NCBI RefSeq assembly: GCF_905220415.1
Contig: NC_059541.1
Coordinates: forward strand, 3,422,501 to 3,486,500
DNA length: 64,000 nt
Reading direction: 5' to 3'
DNA from: Colias croceus
Lineage: Eukaryota > Arthropoda > Insecta > Lepidoptera > Pieridae
Shown: piece by piece, positions 31,649-45,120 of the stretch
How the letters are laid out: each line of letters starts with the position of its first letter
Numbering within the stretch: position 1 is the stretch's first letter
The notes under the pieces: model-generated
Told to the model about the DNA's origin: nothing
Database searches by the model: none
Seen by the model: the letters and a program-made list of their open reading frames with translations, nothing else
Made by a program: the position numbers and the translations under genes

Positions 31649-33111
31649 TTATAATAAGTTTACTTAATATATACGTTTATTTTTCAGTAGGTACCTATAC
31701 GGAAACGTTTTATAGCACACTGAAGTCGGACCTGTGGACAGGAGAGTTTTTTTAAAATTACATTATAAAAAATATAAAAAATACACACAAACAATATAAT
31801 ATTGAATTCATTACTTAGGTAGGTAACACTCAAAGTCCATAACTATGAGATTACTCTAAACCTGTAGAATTATGGATGTAATCCCTGTTATTTAGCTAAA
31901 TCCTTTCAGGGTTCAATTTAAAAGCCCTTCTGTGTTCATTTCCATACTTGTTCTGGATTTATATAGCGGGAAGTTCTAAATAGCAGGTTAGTAATATTTT
32001 GCTAATAATAAGTATTTTTGGATACATAATCTACAATAACGTCGTTTACATCATTCTAATCGAGTTAAAGGTGCCTCGTTTGTCAAAAGTGAGTAATAAA
32101 ATTGGTTTACACAGAGCGCGCCAAAAATAGCGGCAGAAAGAATGAGGTCGTTATAGCACATTATAGTTCGTATTATATATCTTTCACCAGCTTTAAATTT
32201 TAATTGTTCGAGACTTTCTCTACTAAAATAATATTTAATTGAACGCAGTACAGATTTGAGGCCTTGCCAATTTAATTTGACATGTTTATAAATTAATATT
32301 GAAGTTGTTATTATTATAGTCATAACTTTAATCTTGTAGTGCAATAAACCGCTACTAAATTGAGAAAATATTAAAAATGGTTCAAACACATAATATGGAT
32401 ATCGTTTGTGACATAATCGATGCCAGCTGAGCTGGATATTCTCTTTATAGTTGACAAAGTAACCAAAATCGGTAATATAAAAGCTCTAAATGAAGACGAC
32501 AATTACGTACTTGAATCAGTTGCCTAAGCTCTATGTTGCAAGTCAGTAGCAAGTCAGTAAACGCCATGAAATAAATTAAACAATGTTATACGTATAGTTG
32601 TATATACTAGTCAGCTATAAATTCCAAATATTTTAATATCTTTACAGACATACATATTTCATCTATAAAGATAAATTATACGTTAAACTTTGTGCGTAAC
32701 TTTGTAGGGTGTAACAGGGTGTAAGTACTAAAGGTCATCTTTGGTAAATATTATAATATGTAGGGATATATATTTCGGTTATGGAATGAAGTAAATAGAT
32801 TTAAAATTATGGCCTATTAGACAATTTTATAGGGTTCTTGTCGACGATCAGATAAAATCCCCTCATCGAAGGATCCGCTCGTAAATTTTTAACTGCCTTT
32901 TAAGTACATTTTAGTACCGCTGAAGACTACATTTTAATTGGATTGAACAATCTTTGTTATAAAACAATGTTTCGTTAAAATCCAGGGTAAGTGTATTGTA
33001 GTTTGTATTTCTATGTAAAATGTTTTTATAGAGTATAGAGTTCTGTGTACTTATTGTATAGAGTTCCACTATTCTAGATTTGTTTGGTTTAATATCTCAA
33101 ATCCTATCCTA
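31649..33111. other. AT-rich spacer
   Basis: Contains a 112-codon minus-strand frame at 32051-32389 with hydrophobic stretches but no recognised domain, no splice context and no codon bias, so I do not call it a gene. Confidence 0.35.
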
Positions 33112-33336
33112 TCCTACTAATATTATAAATGCGAAAGTTGTAAGGATGGATATATGTGTATGTTTGTTGATCTTTCACGCAAATGCTTCTGAACCGATTA
33201 CAATGAAATTTTGCACACATATAGAGGGTAGCTTGGATTAACACAAATTAGGTTTTATCCCGGTAATCCCACAGGAACGGGAACTATGCCGGTTTTCTTT
33301 GAAAACGCGGGCTAAGCAGCGGGCGGCAAGCTTGGT
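33112..33336 (+). mobile_element. Helitron-like element, family C
   Basis: Starts TCCTACTAATATTATAAATG and ends in a mutated hairpin and cttggt in place of ctagt. Closest relative is the opposite-strand copy at 59410-59634 (shared cacacatatagagggtag..tgg block). Confidence 0.6.
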
Positions 33337-35159
33337 ATGCATAATGATGCAGAAGTAGGTATATATGTCACTGACTCTATCCTATCTGACTAAATCCTGA
33401 AACTATCTAGTAGGTAATTTAATTATTATTTATAAAAAACAACAGGGTTAATTCTATTTAGTTTTATCAAAATAGCTATATAATTATTGAGATTTAGTTG
33501 TACGATTTCATTTTTAGTAGAGACTGATAATTCTCGATGTGTTAAAAAAATCAGATCACGCAGATTCCCATAAAATAAAGATCTATAAAGTACGTGTTAA
33601 ATACATCTTTCCCATTCCCCACGAAGGTAAAGGAAATTTACTTTTATCACCTAATATATTTCTTCCTATCCTACAACTTTGTTGAACCCCAATCCTTTAT
33701 TTCCAATTGTCTCAACCATTATTTAGTACTGGCATGTCACTTACCATCACGCCATTTTTATTTACTGATTACGCCCAAAACATTTGAACCAAAAGTAAAT
33801 AGTCAATGAAAAATAATTTCCCACATTTACCTAATCCAATTCCATTAGCTTTCAAATAATATTTTCTGTAAAAAAAAAGTCTTTTCGCTTATTGCTTCTT
33901 AAACAAAATGTATTAAACCTAAATTGAGTGTTACAAGATGCCTACCGCCTGCGTTTAAAGGTACATATTTATTTTGCAAGACTTTCGCGTAAATGTAATT
34001 TTCCTTCCAGGCTTCATTTTCTACGTATTTCAGTGAAATAGATTTAAACCCTTGAGTAATCGGAACGTTTGAAATAAAATTTGAGAATATTTGTTTGGCA
34101 GTCGCAGCGATTTATTAAGTCACGATTGTTTAAACATCTAAATTTAATATATATGTATTATTATTATTATATGTAGGTAAGTATAAACATTATAACAATA
34201 TAATAATAACGGTAAGGAAATGTGTTTTCTTGATAAATAGGTGTGGAAATCAGATTTTAACAACAGGTCGTAGATTAAGACGATTGTAGCACCTCATATT
34301 TCAAAGTCTCCTTTAGTGCCAAAAATCTACAAACAGTGTATGCACGTATTATAATTTTGTATCCGTGCATACAGTGGAAAAGCATTTCTTTGCTTCTTTT
34401 AATATTTTGACACGGTTAGCTTCATCTAGTTAGTGAACAGAGATTATTAAAGAAACAAAAATTGTATACAATTGAGATATTTTTGCTTATTAAATTTCTA
34501 GATCAAATAATAAAACACATCTGGCCGTAATTTTAAATATTTGAAAGATAACAACGTGAAAATGTTTAAGTGTAAACAGTTAATATTAGCTTTGGAATCC
34601 AATTATAACTTCAACAAACATTTGTAATAAAGTGGAATTTAATTTTCACGAAACATCTGCGCTCTTAGAGTTTATATTTCGCATCATTGACTGATATGTT
34701 CCGTATTATTTTATTTGGCAATATTTCTTTACAAAACTAATTGTAAGCACGTTTCGACGTTTAATAAATTTATTTAAAAACTTAACTAATTGATTATTAT
34801 TTTCCATATAAGTAAGTATAGAAAAATAATATTAATTCTTAAAAAAAACGTGCTTACTGAAGTTTCTAGCTAAGATGTAGAGCCAAGTTAAAGAGGGCAG
34901 AATATTTTATTTACTGGTATAACATATTATAGAGTGTTAAGCTAGACCTACTGACAAATAAGCGTGTATTGTTAAGGTATGCATCAAAATAGATTACTTA
35001 AATATTTGAATATTTCGTAGCTACATCAAGTGAGATGGAATTCGATCACCATGGCTAATCCCAACGACATCTATTTCCCCAGTGTGTGCGAATGCTCTCT
35101 GTATTCACTGACTCTCATAAACCGATAAGTCCGAACTTTACAGTTTGGACCTTGTACTT
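33337..35159. other. AT-rich spacer with one small hairpin
   Basis: A ten-base-pair stem, TGTATGCACG/CGTGCATACA, lies at 34338-34374 around a 17-nt loop. It is too short for a microRNA precursor and the flanks barely pair. Nothing else supported. Confidence 0.35.
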
Positions 35160-35460
35160 ACAGGTACATTTTTTTTTATGTCAAATCCAGCAAAAAGAGC
35201 AGGCGACTCACCTTCTGCAAGGTTGTCGCCGCCCATGAACGTTCGCAGTGTCAGGGACTCTACAAGCTTTTTGCTGGTTTTTAAGAGAGGAATAGGCTAT
35301 CTTCTTGAAGGTGCTCATGTTGTAATAATTAGGAAACACTGAAGCTGGCAACTTATTCCACAACTGCGTAGTTCTTGGCAGGAAATGTCTACAGAAACGC
35401 ACAGTAGACGATCACGAACGCCATGCATCCAGGTGGTGTGGATGGTACTTTAATTTGAAA
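35160..35460 (-). mobile_element. LINE reverse-transcriptase C-terminal fragment
   Basis: On the minus strand it reads ...RFCRHFLPRTTQLWNKLPAS, then VFPNYYNMSTFKKIAYSSLK. This is the conserved tail of lepidopteran jockey/CR1-type endonuclease-reverse transcriptase proteins (R....WN.LP..VFP..YN...FK). A stop lies just upstream, and only this end is present. Confidence 0.65.
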
Positions 35461-36890
35461 GACAAAGACTGCAATACTTGATAATAAAATAAAGATTAAG
35501 TCCTGATTTACATATTGTAACGGAAATTTTTGTTGCAAAGTTAATACGATTAAACTTCTAAAATATGCTCATTTCTATTTATATAATACACACTTTATAA
35601 TTTAATAATACATTTGAACCAAGCAAATTAAACATGAAATATGTAAAGGTATCATTTGGGTTTTGTAACTTTAATCGAGAACGAAATCCCTTTTAGTGTA
35701 GAAAGTTATTTATTTATAAATAAGGGCCCCGATTTAATGTTAACATCACTGGACCAGCAAAATATTGTCCCTTTTCTCTCTATATACGGAATATTTTTTT
35801 GAAATAAAAAGGCGCATAAACTACCAATACGAGCATCTATCATGAATAAACATAACTTTTATTTAATCTATCTCTTGTCTCCTCTTTTTACCATTGGTTT
35901 CATACAAGTATTAATAATATACAGAGATTGTTCAGAAATATGTTCGTGTGTATCATTTGTACAGTGACATCTAAGTAATTCACGTAAAATTATCCTGAAA
36001 ACTGAAAGTATAGAATACATTTTCTTGCAGGCATACTTGAGTGAAACTAATCTTAGTACAGGAAAAATCGGATAGATGGCGCTGCTTCATTTCTACAAAT
36101 AGCGCTAAAAGCTCTCGCATCCTGAAAGCAGTAAGGTTTCATAGATGGCGTTACAATATATATTTTTAAGTTAAAGCTAATGTTTAGCTTAAAAAATTAT
36201 ATCCAATATAAGAGAAATGCAGTTTTAAGAAAGATTATTTTTTGAGGTTGGTTTCACATTCACTTACTTCTTGTATTACAATACTTTATCATTAGTATTA
36301 TAATAAGAGTCACGTTGAAGATAAAGATTGTTCGACAATCACTAAATATTCAATCACTGCACATTATTTACTAGTTCTCAGTGATCTATTTGTCTGTCTA
36401 TCTGTTCATGATAAACTGAAAAACGAATGCACCGATTTTCATTCCGTTTTCGTCAAAAAATAGCGTTCACTTGGATGGTAAATCTCTGGTTAGTAAAGCT
36501 CTACATACCTACTTATCTTCGATAAATTAGCCGATACAATAAGGAAATTCTCCGTCGGGCAAGCCACAGAATGTGAATCATGTAAAATGCAAGTGACTGA
36601 AGGGGGGCTCTCGCTTTACTTTTAAGCTAGACTCATAAATAAAAACTAGAAAGATTTATATAAACATTTATCAGTTATAAATAATTAGGTAAATAGAGCA
36701 TAAAAATGTATTATAAAAGGTAAAGTTAAAAACTGAAAACCTACCAATCCGACGTTAATAAAAAATTTTCGAGATACAACATGGTATATTTCTAAGCCAA
36801 ATCATTACCACTCTTCCTAAAACATTTATCTTTTCTGCTACGCTTAGATAATTTCATCAATAAAAGATTTTCATTCAATAAACTGTTATA
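35461..36890. other. AT-rich spacer
   Basis: Two atagatggcg motifs at about 36072 and 36141 and a degraded repeat at about 36380-36500 (ctgaaaaacgaatgcaccga) are the only features noticed. Confidence 0.35.
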
Positions 36891-36899
36891 AGGTTCCAA

Positions 36900-36995
36900 A
36901 GGGGCCGGTGCAGGGGGTGTGGCCGGGTGAATGACGTCACAGCGTGCGTGCACAGAACATCGCGCGCCGGCCGGGTCACCTATTTTAGGATGCAC
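36900..36995. promoter_or_regulatory. GC island with CRE and MEF2-like site
   Basis: TGACGTCA at 36932-36939 and CTATTTTAGG at 36980-36989 inside a strongly GC-rich segment surrounded by AT-rich DNA. Candidate muscle enhancer. The 67-codon minus frame here is an effect of base composition. Confidence 0.4.
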
Positions 36996-37489
36996 TTAGC
37001 GTCAATGATAGATCTAAAAATAGACTCGATTATTCCTTGCGGATATAGGAGTTTATTTTATATTATTGGCTTTTAATAAAATGATTTATTTTCTTTGAGA
37101 ACTGTTATGATTTATGAAGGAATATGAACTTTTAAGATGTTTTAGGATTCATTTCATAATTAAGTTATTTTATAAAGTTAGAAAATTACTTATATACTCA
37201 TGAAACATGAAATAAAATGAATTTTTCATTTCACATCTGAGAAATTTTGCAAAGATTCGTTACTAATTTTCGGACAAGGTTCAATTCTTGTAGAATAAGC
37301 TTTCCGCTTTCGGCTTCTCTTCACTCTTGTATACCTTTCAGTATGTCACATTCCATGCAATAAGTAAACAATTAAAAAAAAGTATCGGGCACGCAGAATA
37401 CAAAAGACTGACCATCTACTTGTCCGTAAAAAATATTTTTCTATGAATCTGGTGTATGAGCTGAATATATCGTCCCATACGGTCATATC

Positions 37490-37766
37490 CTTTTTTTTTA
37501 AGTGGGGAAATCTACCTAAGATACCCACGGCTCCCGAGGATGGAGTCGTGGGTTATGTCGTATTCCTACCAACTAAAACCCCACTGTGTACCAACGCGCT
37601 GCTTTAGACGGGATGCGGGTACACTATCGCAATTGCCCGTTTTCAGGCCCTCCGAGAATTGCCTGTTTCCAGGCCCTTAACCAAATTACCCACCATGAGG
37701 CATTAGGTACATGTGGCGCAAGCTCGTGTGCCAGCTTGCGCCGCATGCACCTAATGCAGTAAAGAT
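37490..37766 (-). mobile_element. Probable non-LTR element fragment
   Basis: A T-run at about 37490-37500 would be a 3' poly(A) tail on the minus strand. The body (gagtcgtgggttatgtcgta, accaacgcgctgctttagac) is GC-richer and carries an internal repeated motif, ttgccYgtttYcaggccct, at about 37632 and 37662. Family not identified. Confidence 0.4.
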
Positions 37767-40750
37767 ATTATAAGAAAACAACTCTATTTTCTTTGATACA
37801 CTGGCTATCATTTCAGTCTTTCACTAATTCGACAACTTCCATTGATTTTCAACAAAGGTTAAGTTGTAATATTTTTCCTCTAGGATACAAATTTGATATT
37901 ATTCTGATCATACTTAAAGCATATGTGACACACATCCTCAACGTTCCGAAAAAAATAGAGACTTCTCTTTATATTATATATTTATAAAGAGATTTATAAT
38001 ATAAAGTTAGGGTTTTTCTTTCTTTCTAATGTAAAAATCAACTCATTTTGAATGTACAATAAAACTAATTGAGATACAAAAAGATTTGGAAATGGTTTTG
38101 TTTGTTTAAAAAAAACAATATTAAGAGCAAAGTTGGAAAAATTGATTTACTTTAAAATGTCTTTATTAATAAACACTGCTTTTTCAAAGACATGTAGATA
38201 CACCAGAGTACACCAAGTAATAAAAGGCACTTTAATATTTTAAAGAAAAGTAAATCACTTTTATGTTGCAAAAGATCACGACGATATTATGAAGGTAAGC
38301 AACTAAGCAAGGTTTTAAGTTTTAACGTAGCATAGAGATATGAAGACCCATAGAAAACGCGATAGCATGCTAAGACTTCATTATTTTGATAGTGCTATAC
38401 TGTTAATAAATGCTTGCCTTGCAAGAGCTACTTCATTTTCCAACAACTCTATGTGAATTGAAATGTTATAAAAGTACCTATTAGCTAAGTAGTAAGTACC
38501 TTTTACTACAGGTAAGTAGTAGGTACCTATTTCCAAAAATCTATTTTACATTTTACAGAACTAACTCACAAATTTCATATAGGTAATCAATTTAAGATTA
38601 ATGAGCATCCAACAGGAAAATTTTTAGAAATCACGAGCGAGTTTGTTTTTTTACAATCCATCGATTAAATATTTCCAACAATCTCTTAGCAACAGCCATG
38701 ACTCCTAATCATTAATAGCAACTAATGCCCCCTACCTCATCCCATTTCTCCCGAACTTGTTTCAGAATGAAACTGACCTGATTCCTGCACTGCAACCCCT
38801 CTCCGCACCGTCTGACGTCATAGCAGTATTTCAAAAGAAAAACTGCATATCCTAGTTTCCAAAATCAGCCCATTATGGTGTCTATACTACGGGTTTACGT
38901 ATGGTAGTGGGCTAGCAGTGTCGCTGGCGGTTACGTCGTTTCGTTTTTGAGGGAAATTGGTATAGAATCCAAAACTGGGTCATCCCGGGTTGCAAGCCCC
39001 TTTCATGAATCGAAACACGCAGGGTGACGCGCGCTCGTTCATTCTTAGCCAGCCTTGCTCATCGCAGCCGAGGCCATCTGCCTTGCACGCATGAATCAAT
39101 TGAATTTTCACGTATTTTCTTCTTATTCTGATTTAATTCATTTGTTTCAATTTATTTCAATAGAAACTAAAACTAATGATAATGATGTTGTCAAGAAAAT
39201 AGGGTTAATTAATTAACAAAGAAAAACATTTCATTATTGGTGATTTATTCTACTTGTTTATAGGTTAAGAGTGAGCTCTAGCCATATACCTGTTATCTGA
39301 ATTAAAAACACTTTCTGAATGAACATTTATGCTAACATACAGACGTAATTCTTTGAGTTCTTTTTAAGAAAAGGCAACGTATTCATAATTGCATGTTATA
39401 TTTTCTTGTAACATAAATAGCACATTAATTACGTATAATTTACTTAAAATAGAAATCTCTACGTAACTAAAATTATAAAATATATATTAGAATAGCCTGC
39501 GTACTTTGCCGATAATTCAATTAAACTAAGCCAACCCACAGCTGGTTTATATAATATAAATAGACATGTAATATACGCGTACTTTATATAAATGCAACCA
39601 CTACAGTAAATGCAATTAGGGGGAAACCTACATTTTTTATGCCTCAGTTAATATTTTTAATCAATACAATATTTATCCCTTAAGGGTTTAAGTTTTAACT
39701 ACAATACAACTACATAGGATGATTGTGATTTTCTGAAAAGGCTAGAAAAAAAGCTGTTCATAACTTTCATACACTCACGCTTATGTTCACACATAAAAAT
39801 TAAAGGTAAGCCTACCTACTATTAAAACGAAATGTCCTTGTTTCTAAGTTAAGGTTTGTTATTTTTAAACCTTAATAAATATTGTTAAAACTATTTTTAT
39901 TATTACATCAGACGTAACGTCTTAAAATACAAAATCACGAACTCCAATTTATTCTATAAGCACCTAACGCCAGCATTATATTTTTAATAGCTATGACGTC
40001 ATTTAAGGCGGAAAAGTAAAAACTAGTCAAGGAAATTAGGCAGGTCCAAAAAAACGATAGAGGATAGATAACATTTTTAGCCCTGAAGCTATTTTTGTCG
40101 TAACATAAAACGTTACAAACACGCTGTAGCCGAAAACAGGGCGCTCAAATAGTGAAACGATAGCTTTGTAGTGTAAGAGCTATTGTTGTGTGCTTAAGTT
40201 TTAATAATAATCAATGAATTATCAAAACAATCAAGAAAATATGACTTAAAATACTCGTATTTTCCATACGAATCGATCCATTAAAATATAAGTATTTTCT
40301 ATAGAAACACACAGAAGATAACGATCATTTCAGAATAACTGAAGGTAAAACTAATTAAAATTTTAAACGATTAATAATAATTGTATCTCATGTTGGATTA
40401 TCTTATAAATACCTGAGATTAATTTGAGAAGCTTTTTTATTTAGGAGCTTTTTCCTTGTTTATAAAGGTTTAATTTTATCCTTATGTAAATATTTTTGTC
40501 TTTGTTAAATGAAAACCCTTAGATATTACCTAATTTAAACATTTTTTAGTGAAAGACCATTCCGTATATTAATTGAGCGTAGCTCCCAAACTACAATGTA
40601 AGGTTGTAGCGGAGGCCGTGTCCTTGGCAGCCTGACGCACACCGCCGCCTTGAAGCTGTGAATGAACACACCGTAAGGCTTTTTTTAAATGCAATTATTC
40701 TCTTAGAATAGCTAGTATACCACTGTACACTTCCTAAAGAAACTGATCTT
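37767..40750. promoter_or_regulatory. Non-coding stretch with GC islands and two CRE sites
   Basis: Perfect TGACGTCA at 38813-38820 and 39994-40001. GC-richer islands at about 38720-39100 and 40580-40670 have no coding signal. Regulatory function is inference from composition and site clustering. Confidence 0.35.
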
Positions 40751-40753
40751 TTT

Positions 40754-40930
40754 ACAAAAAAAGTGAAGTCCTGTGTCCCCTAGAGAGGTAGGGGCAGATT
40801 CAATATTCATATCTGGTTTATCGCCAGTGATCGCTTTTCTTTAGTGACAAATAGGTGATCAGGAACAGATTTTTTTCCTCCATCAGGAATCGAACCCAGG
40901 CCCCTCGGTTCTACGCACACGCGTAAACAC
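40754..40930 (-). mobile_element. tRNA-derived SINE
   Basis: On the minus strand the head carries a B box (gggttcgattcc) and the body contains gtcactaaagaaaagcgatc, then ccagatatgaa; the tail ends in ...ggacttcacttt. This is a common lepidopteran SINE structure. The A box region is degraded. Confidence 0.55.
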
Positions 40931-41026
40931 ATGTAATAAATACCAAGGAAGCGGTCTTTATATGGTAATTTAAAAATAAAGAAAAAAAATGTTAATTATA
41001 GAAGCATGCATTATAATTTATAACTA

Positions 41027-41210
41027 ACTAGCTTTTCGCCCGCGGCTTCGCCCGCTTTGTCTAAAATTATATACTAAAACCTTCCTCTTGAATCACTCTA
41101 TCTATTAAAAAAAACCGCGTCAAAATCCGTCGCGTAGTTTTAAAGATTTAAGCATACAAAGGGACATAGGGCCAGAGAAAGCGACTTTGTTTTATACTAT
41201 GTAGTGATAA
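41027..41210 (-). mobile_element. Helitron-like element, family A
   Basis: CTAGT hairpin end at 41027-41031 on the minus strand. Body shares ttaaagatttaagcatacaaaggg with the copy at 2355-2545. Confidence 0.62.
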
Positions 41211-41732
41211 ACAGACCTGCTTCTATGTTTTATTTTATAGTCAATTTTATTTTTTTATAAATTATAAGATATTTGTCCTCCAACTATTAATACTTCTGAG
41301 AATCTTTAAAAAAGTATATTTAATTACTAATAAAATCTTTATTTATTGTTACTCTTATGACAATCAGACATTTTAATACATGATTATAGAACCTAGTGTA
41401 AGAGTAAAACAAAGGATGTGTTCATTTAGTTGAAAATTAATTTTGAAAATATTAAATTATGAAATAACCGGTGTCCTTCATATATTACTCGCATGAAAGG
41501 GAGAAATTTGATTTTGTCAGCCTTTTAAAATAACTTTATAACGGGTTTTATTACTTTTTCCATAAAATTATAAATAGGAAAAATTTCAATCATGTGGCGT
41601 GATTCGAACAAGCCTTGTGATTGAATAAAAAAAAAGTTTATTCATTTAATTTTTAAGCACTTGAATAATTAATTTTACAATATTTTGAATTTAATATAGA
41701 ACTAAATATTAAATTAAAAATATTGTTGAAAA
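41211..41732. other. AT-rich spacer
   Basis: Nothing supported. Confidence 0.4.
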
Positions 41733-41820
41733 CCTCATCCAGAATAATATCTAATAATTTTGTAGAACTACGACCGACTCATCCAGAATAATATCTAATA
41801 ATTTTGTAAAACTACGACCG
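41733..41820. repeat. Tandem duplication, 44 bp x 2
   Basis: ctcatccagaataatatcta... through ...actacgaccg occurs at 41734 and again at 41778 with one substitution (gtagaac/gtaaaac). Confidence 0.9.
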
Positions 41821-41929
41821 ATTATTATGAGCTTTTAACAAGGAAACACAATAAAGGGTAATTTTACAAAACAAAGCACAAATACCACAGATAAAGAAGT
41901 AGCTATCTAATCCATCATAATATAAGTCT

Positions 41930-42465
41930 AATAGCAAGATGGAAATTCATTACCTACCAAAGACAATGTAGATTGCAGATAGTACATAATAAGGATAATA
42001 GGAAGGATCATTGGTGCACTAAGTCAAACAGCCACTCAATACACTTGCTGTAATAGCAAGATGAAAATATATTACCAATATATAGATACTGTAGATACAT
42101 AATAAGGATAACAGGAAGCTTATGGAACATAGGTGCGCTCAGATAATATAAATGTTGGTGTCTAATCCATCATGAATAGCAAGACGAAAATGCACTACCA
42201 ATACATAAATACTGTAATTATCAATATTAACTACCAATAGATAAATATAAGATAAGGATACATAATAGGAAGCTTGTGGAACATAGGTGTACTAAGTTAA
42301 ATGTCAAACAGCCATTCAATACACTTGTTATAATAGCGAGATGAAAATACCTACAAATACATAGATACTCTAAATAGTACATAATAAGGATAACAGGAAG
42401 GTTCTGGAACATAGGTGCGCTCAGTTAAATGTCAAACAGCCACTCAATACACTTGTTGCTCGGTT
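41930..42465. repeat. Diverged complex tandem repeat, units of about 112-156 bp
   Basis: The module aataagGAtAAcaGGAAGc...ggaacataggtgcgctcag occurs near 41998, 42110, 42266 and 42392, alternating with caaacagccactcaatacac (42020, 42305, 42433) and tagcaagatgaaaat blocks. Unit length varies because blocks are lost or gained. No coding signal. Confidence 0.75.
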
Positions 42466-42469
42466 AGCA

Positions 42470-42565
42470 GGTCAGCGGGGTCGTCAACCCCCTGCAGCCT
42501 CTGGAGCCTGCATAAAGTTCGAAGGTCATACGGACCTTTTTGTGAGAACGGCTATTTTTAGATGC
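42470..42565. promoter_or_regulatory. GC island with perfect MEF2 site
   Basis: CTATTTTTAG at 42552-42561 matches the MEF2 consensus exactly, at the edge of a GC-rich block (42470-42530). Confidence 0.4.
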
Positions 42566-43019
42566 TCAGGGTATTTTTATTTTACGGGTTTATAAATGTA
42601 AAGGTAAATGTAAGGATATAAATGTTGAGTATGGTTATTTATTAATAGATTTGTTTGAAATTTTTTTAAACAATTTTAGTAATGTTTTTTATTATAATAA
42701 AATATTAATTTATAGCTGTAAAAAAATTCAATACCTAGTTGTAAATATTCTGTAATCAAAATTAAGTTGTTAAATTGTAAAACAAATATGATAATAAATA
42801 AAATATGACCATAATTAATAATTATTTTGTGATAGATTCTTGATCAAGTTAATCATTTACTTTATTTTAACCAACAAATTAAATAGTAAATCCCTAATGC
42901 CTAATAGTAAAGCTTGTTTATAAAAAATAATACTATACTTGCTACTAATTCCATACTATCAGATCGTCTAAACACGATTATCAAAAAGCTTATAAGTTAC
43001 AAAAGTTATCTATTTAAGT

Positions 43020-43360
43020 TGAGTTGCATAATGGATGTGGCAGTGACGTCAGAGGGCACGGCGCGGGTGCGGCCCGGGTGCCCATTCATAGCTCAGCCTC
43101 ACACACACACCCATCTTGAGGCCACATGATTTTCGTTATGACGTCACCGAGAACCGACCAATCACAACGCGGATCCATTCAAGCCCAACTCCTGAAGGGA
43201 ATTTCGTCGGAAGGCAGCAGTCGTCGGTGGACCGCCGTGACGAACCCATGGGAAGAACTGGGATACAGTTGAAACTCTTGAAAGTTCTGTGATTATTGAA
43301 CTTTAAAAATAATTTTTTTTTCGGTTCGGTCGCTTCGAAGTGTATGGATGCTTCTGTATG
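43020..43360. promoter_or_regulatory. GC island with two CRE sites, possible transcription start
   Basis: TGACGTCA at 43044-43051 and 43139-43146. Downstream, a plus-strand stretch with cagcagtcgtcggtgg near 43220 and a possible donor (tatg|ggtaag) near 43362 could be a non-coding exon. There is no evidence which transcript it would start; the pri-microRNA at 51.2 kb is one possibility. Confidence 0.3.
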
Positions 43361-43684
43361 GGTAAGGCGTAAATTTAAGCTTTTATGTCTATTGCAGTAA
43401 CTTTCAGTACCTGAAGAAACTTACATTTACAACTTTAAGTTGTGTAGCAATGTCACGTGCTACGAGGCTACGCGGCTACGCTACGCCTACGCTGTGTCTG
43501 GCTCGTAGCTTCGCAGACTCGCCCACGCGCGGTCTGCAAGCTGAGCTTAACTTTCAAAACTTAGTACTATTGAAACACGAACTTAACACACTCACAATTT
43601 TTTGGAAACGTTTATTGTAGACCGTATAAAAATACGATATTATATTTTCGATAATTCTGTAAAAATGTAAAATTTTATAGTTAC

Positions 43685-43850
43685 ACTAGCTTACCGCCCG
43701 CGGCTTCGCCCGCTTTCTCTAAAACGAACTATCCTATCTCTCAAGTTGGATCGAACTGCACATGGTGTGCGAATTTTATTATAATCGGTTAAGTGGTTTA
43801 GGAGTCCATTGAGGACAAACATTGTGACACGAGATTTATATATTATATTA
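43685..43850 (-). mobile_element. Helitron-like element remnant
   Basis: CTAGT hairpin end at 43685-43689 on the minus strand (gcgggcgaagccgcgggcgg). The other end runs into the microsatellite that follows. Confidence 0.5.
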
Positions 43851-43912
43851 AGATTAAGATTAAGATTAAGATAAGATTAAGATAAGATAAGATAAGATTA
43901 AGATAAGATATT
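43846..43912. repeat. (AAGATT)n / (AAGAT)n microsatellite
   Basis: Hexamer and pentamer units of aagatt and aagat mixed over about 65 bp at the end of the Helitron-like remnant. Confidence 0.85.
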
Positions 43913-45120
43913 ATCTCTAAATTATATTAACAATGGATTATTCTTATTACTAATTTCAATATGTTTAATATTGCTTAGAGTTATAATCAATTTTTTTCTA
44001 AAATAAACAGTAGGTATTGGAAAATATATTTTCCAACATGATCGACTAAATATGCATAACTAAATGTGCACAAACTGCATTAGTTACAAATAATTTTAAT
44101 AATGACAAAATAATTTCAAGAAAATATTCCTTTTTACTAATAGTAGCGAATCAGGGTCGTCCTTGACACAAGGTAGTTTGCTACGTCACATAGTCTGTAG
44201 CTAAGGGTGGGTTTACATGACCATAACTTTGTACATACAGTTTCTACTCACAAATTATAACATTTCATATTCATACATTGGTCTTACACGATCTGAGTTC
44301 TAGTTTAATTTAATTATAGCCCGTTCAATTTTAATAAGTAAATAAAGCAGAAGCATAGAAAAATGCATTTTATTAACAAAACCATGTTGTCGATGAATTT
44401 TCATCTCTCATTAAAATGCATTTCATAAATCGTTCTTTCACTATATTGTACAAGTGTAAAAAATTATGCGATGCAATTTAATTTAACAATACTTTTTTGC
44501 ACAAAAGTGCTTAAATTATATAAAACAAACTATATAATATTCTTTAAATATAAAATAACTTTTGCACATTCAATTCTTTTTAACAACAAGGATAAAAAAA
44601 TATGGTTAAGATATATTTTTTCATTATAAAAATAGCGATTTATTTTGTCATAATGGTCTTATATTTGACGTCATCAAGAAGCTGCATGTAAGCCTGACTG
44701 CGCAAGTGTAACTAGTCCTTACTATTGTAAGCTGGCTTTTGCGGATCCTTTGTTTTCTCTTTATTTATAAATAAGCTTTTGTAGTATCAATATTTAAAAC
44801 AGTATTGATATTGTTTTCATACGGTCGATTTGATTTCATTCAAATTTGTCCAGTACGCTTATTTTATTCTGAAAATAATTTTCAGAATACATTTTTTGTT
44901 ACAAAAAATACATAAATATAATAAAAATTGGTGCCTAGTAAAAGTAATTTTAAGTTTTCACGAAATTTGATCTAGATTTACCAGAATTTCATTAATTAAA
45001 AACATGAAATTTTTTTTCCAATCAAAAATTAATGAGTTATTTTTAATAATTATCAAAAATGATTTAAATGTGATTCTTAGAACATCACAAAGAAACAATA
45101 TCCATAAACTGTAGGAGCAG
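43913..45120. other. AT-rich spacer with one CRE site
   Basis: TGACGTCA at 44666-44673; otherwise nothing supported. Confidence 0.4.

Noticed and set aside
32051..32389. 112-codon minus-strand frame with hydrophobic stretches
   Set aside because: No domain, no codon bias relative to flanks, no upstream promoter or splice partner. A frame of this length is expected by chance in 64 kb on six frames.
34338..34374. Ten-base-pair perfect hairpin as a microRNA candidate
   Set aside because: Stem too short and flanks do not extend it.
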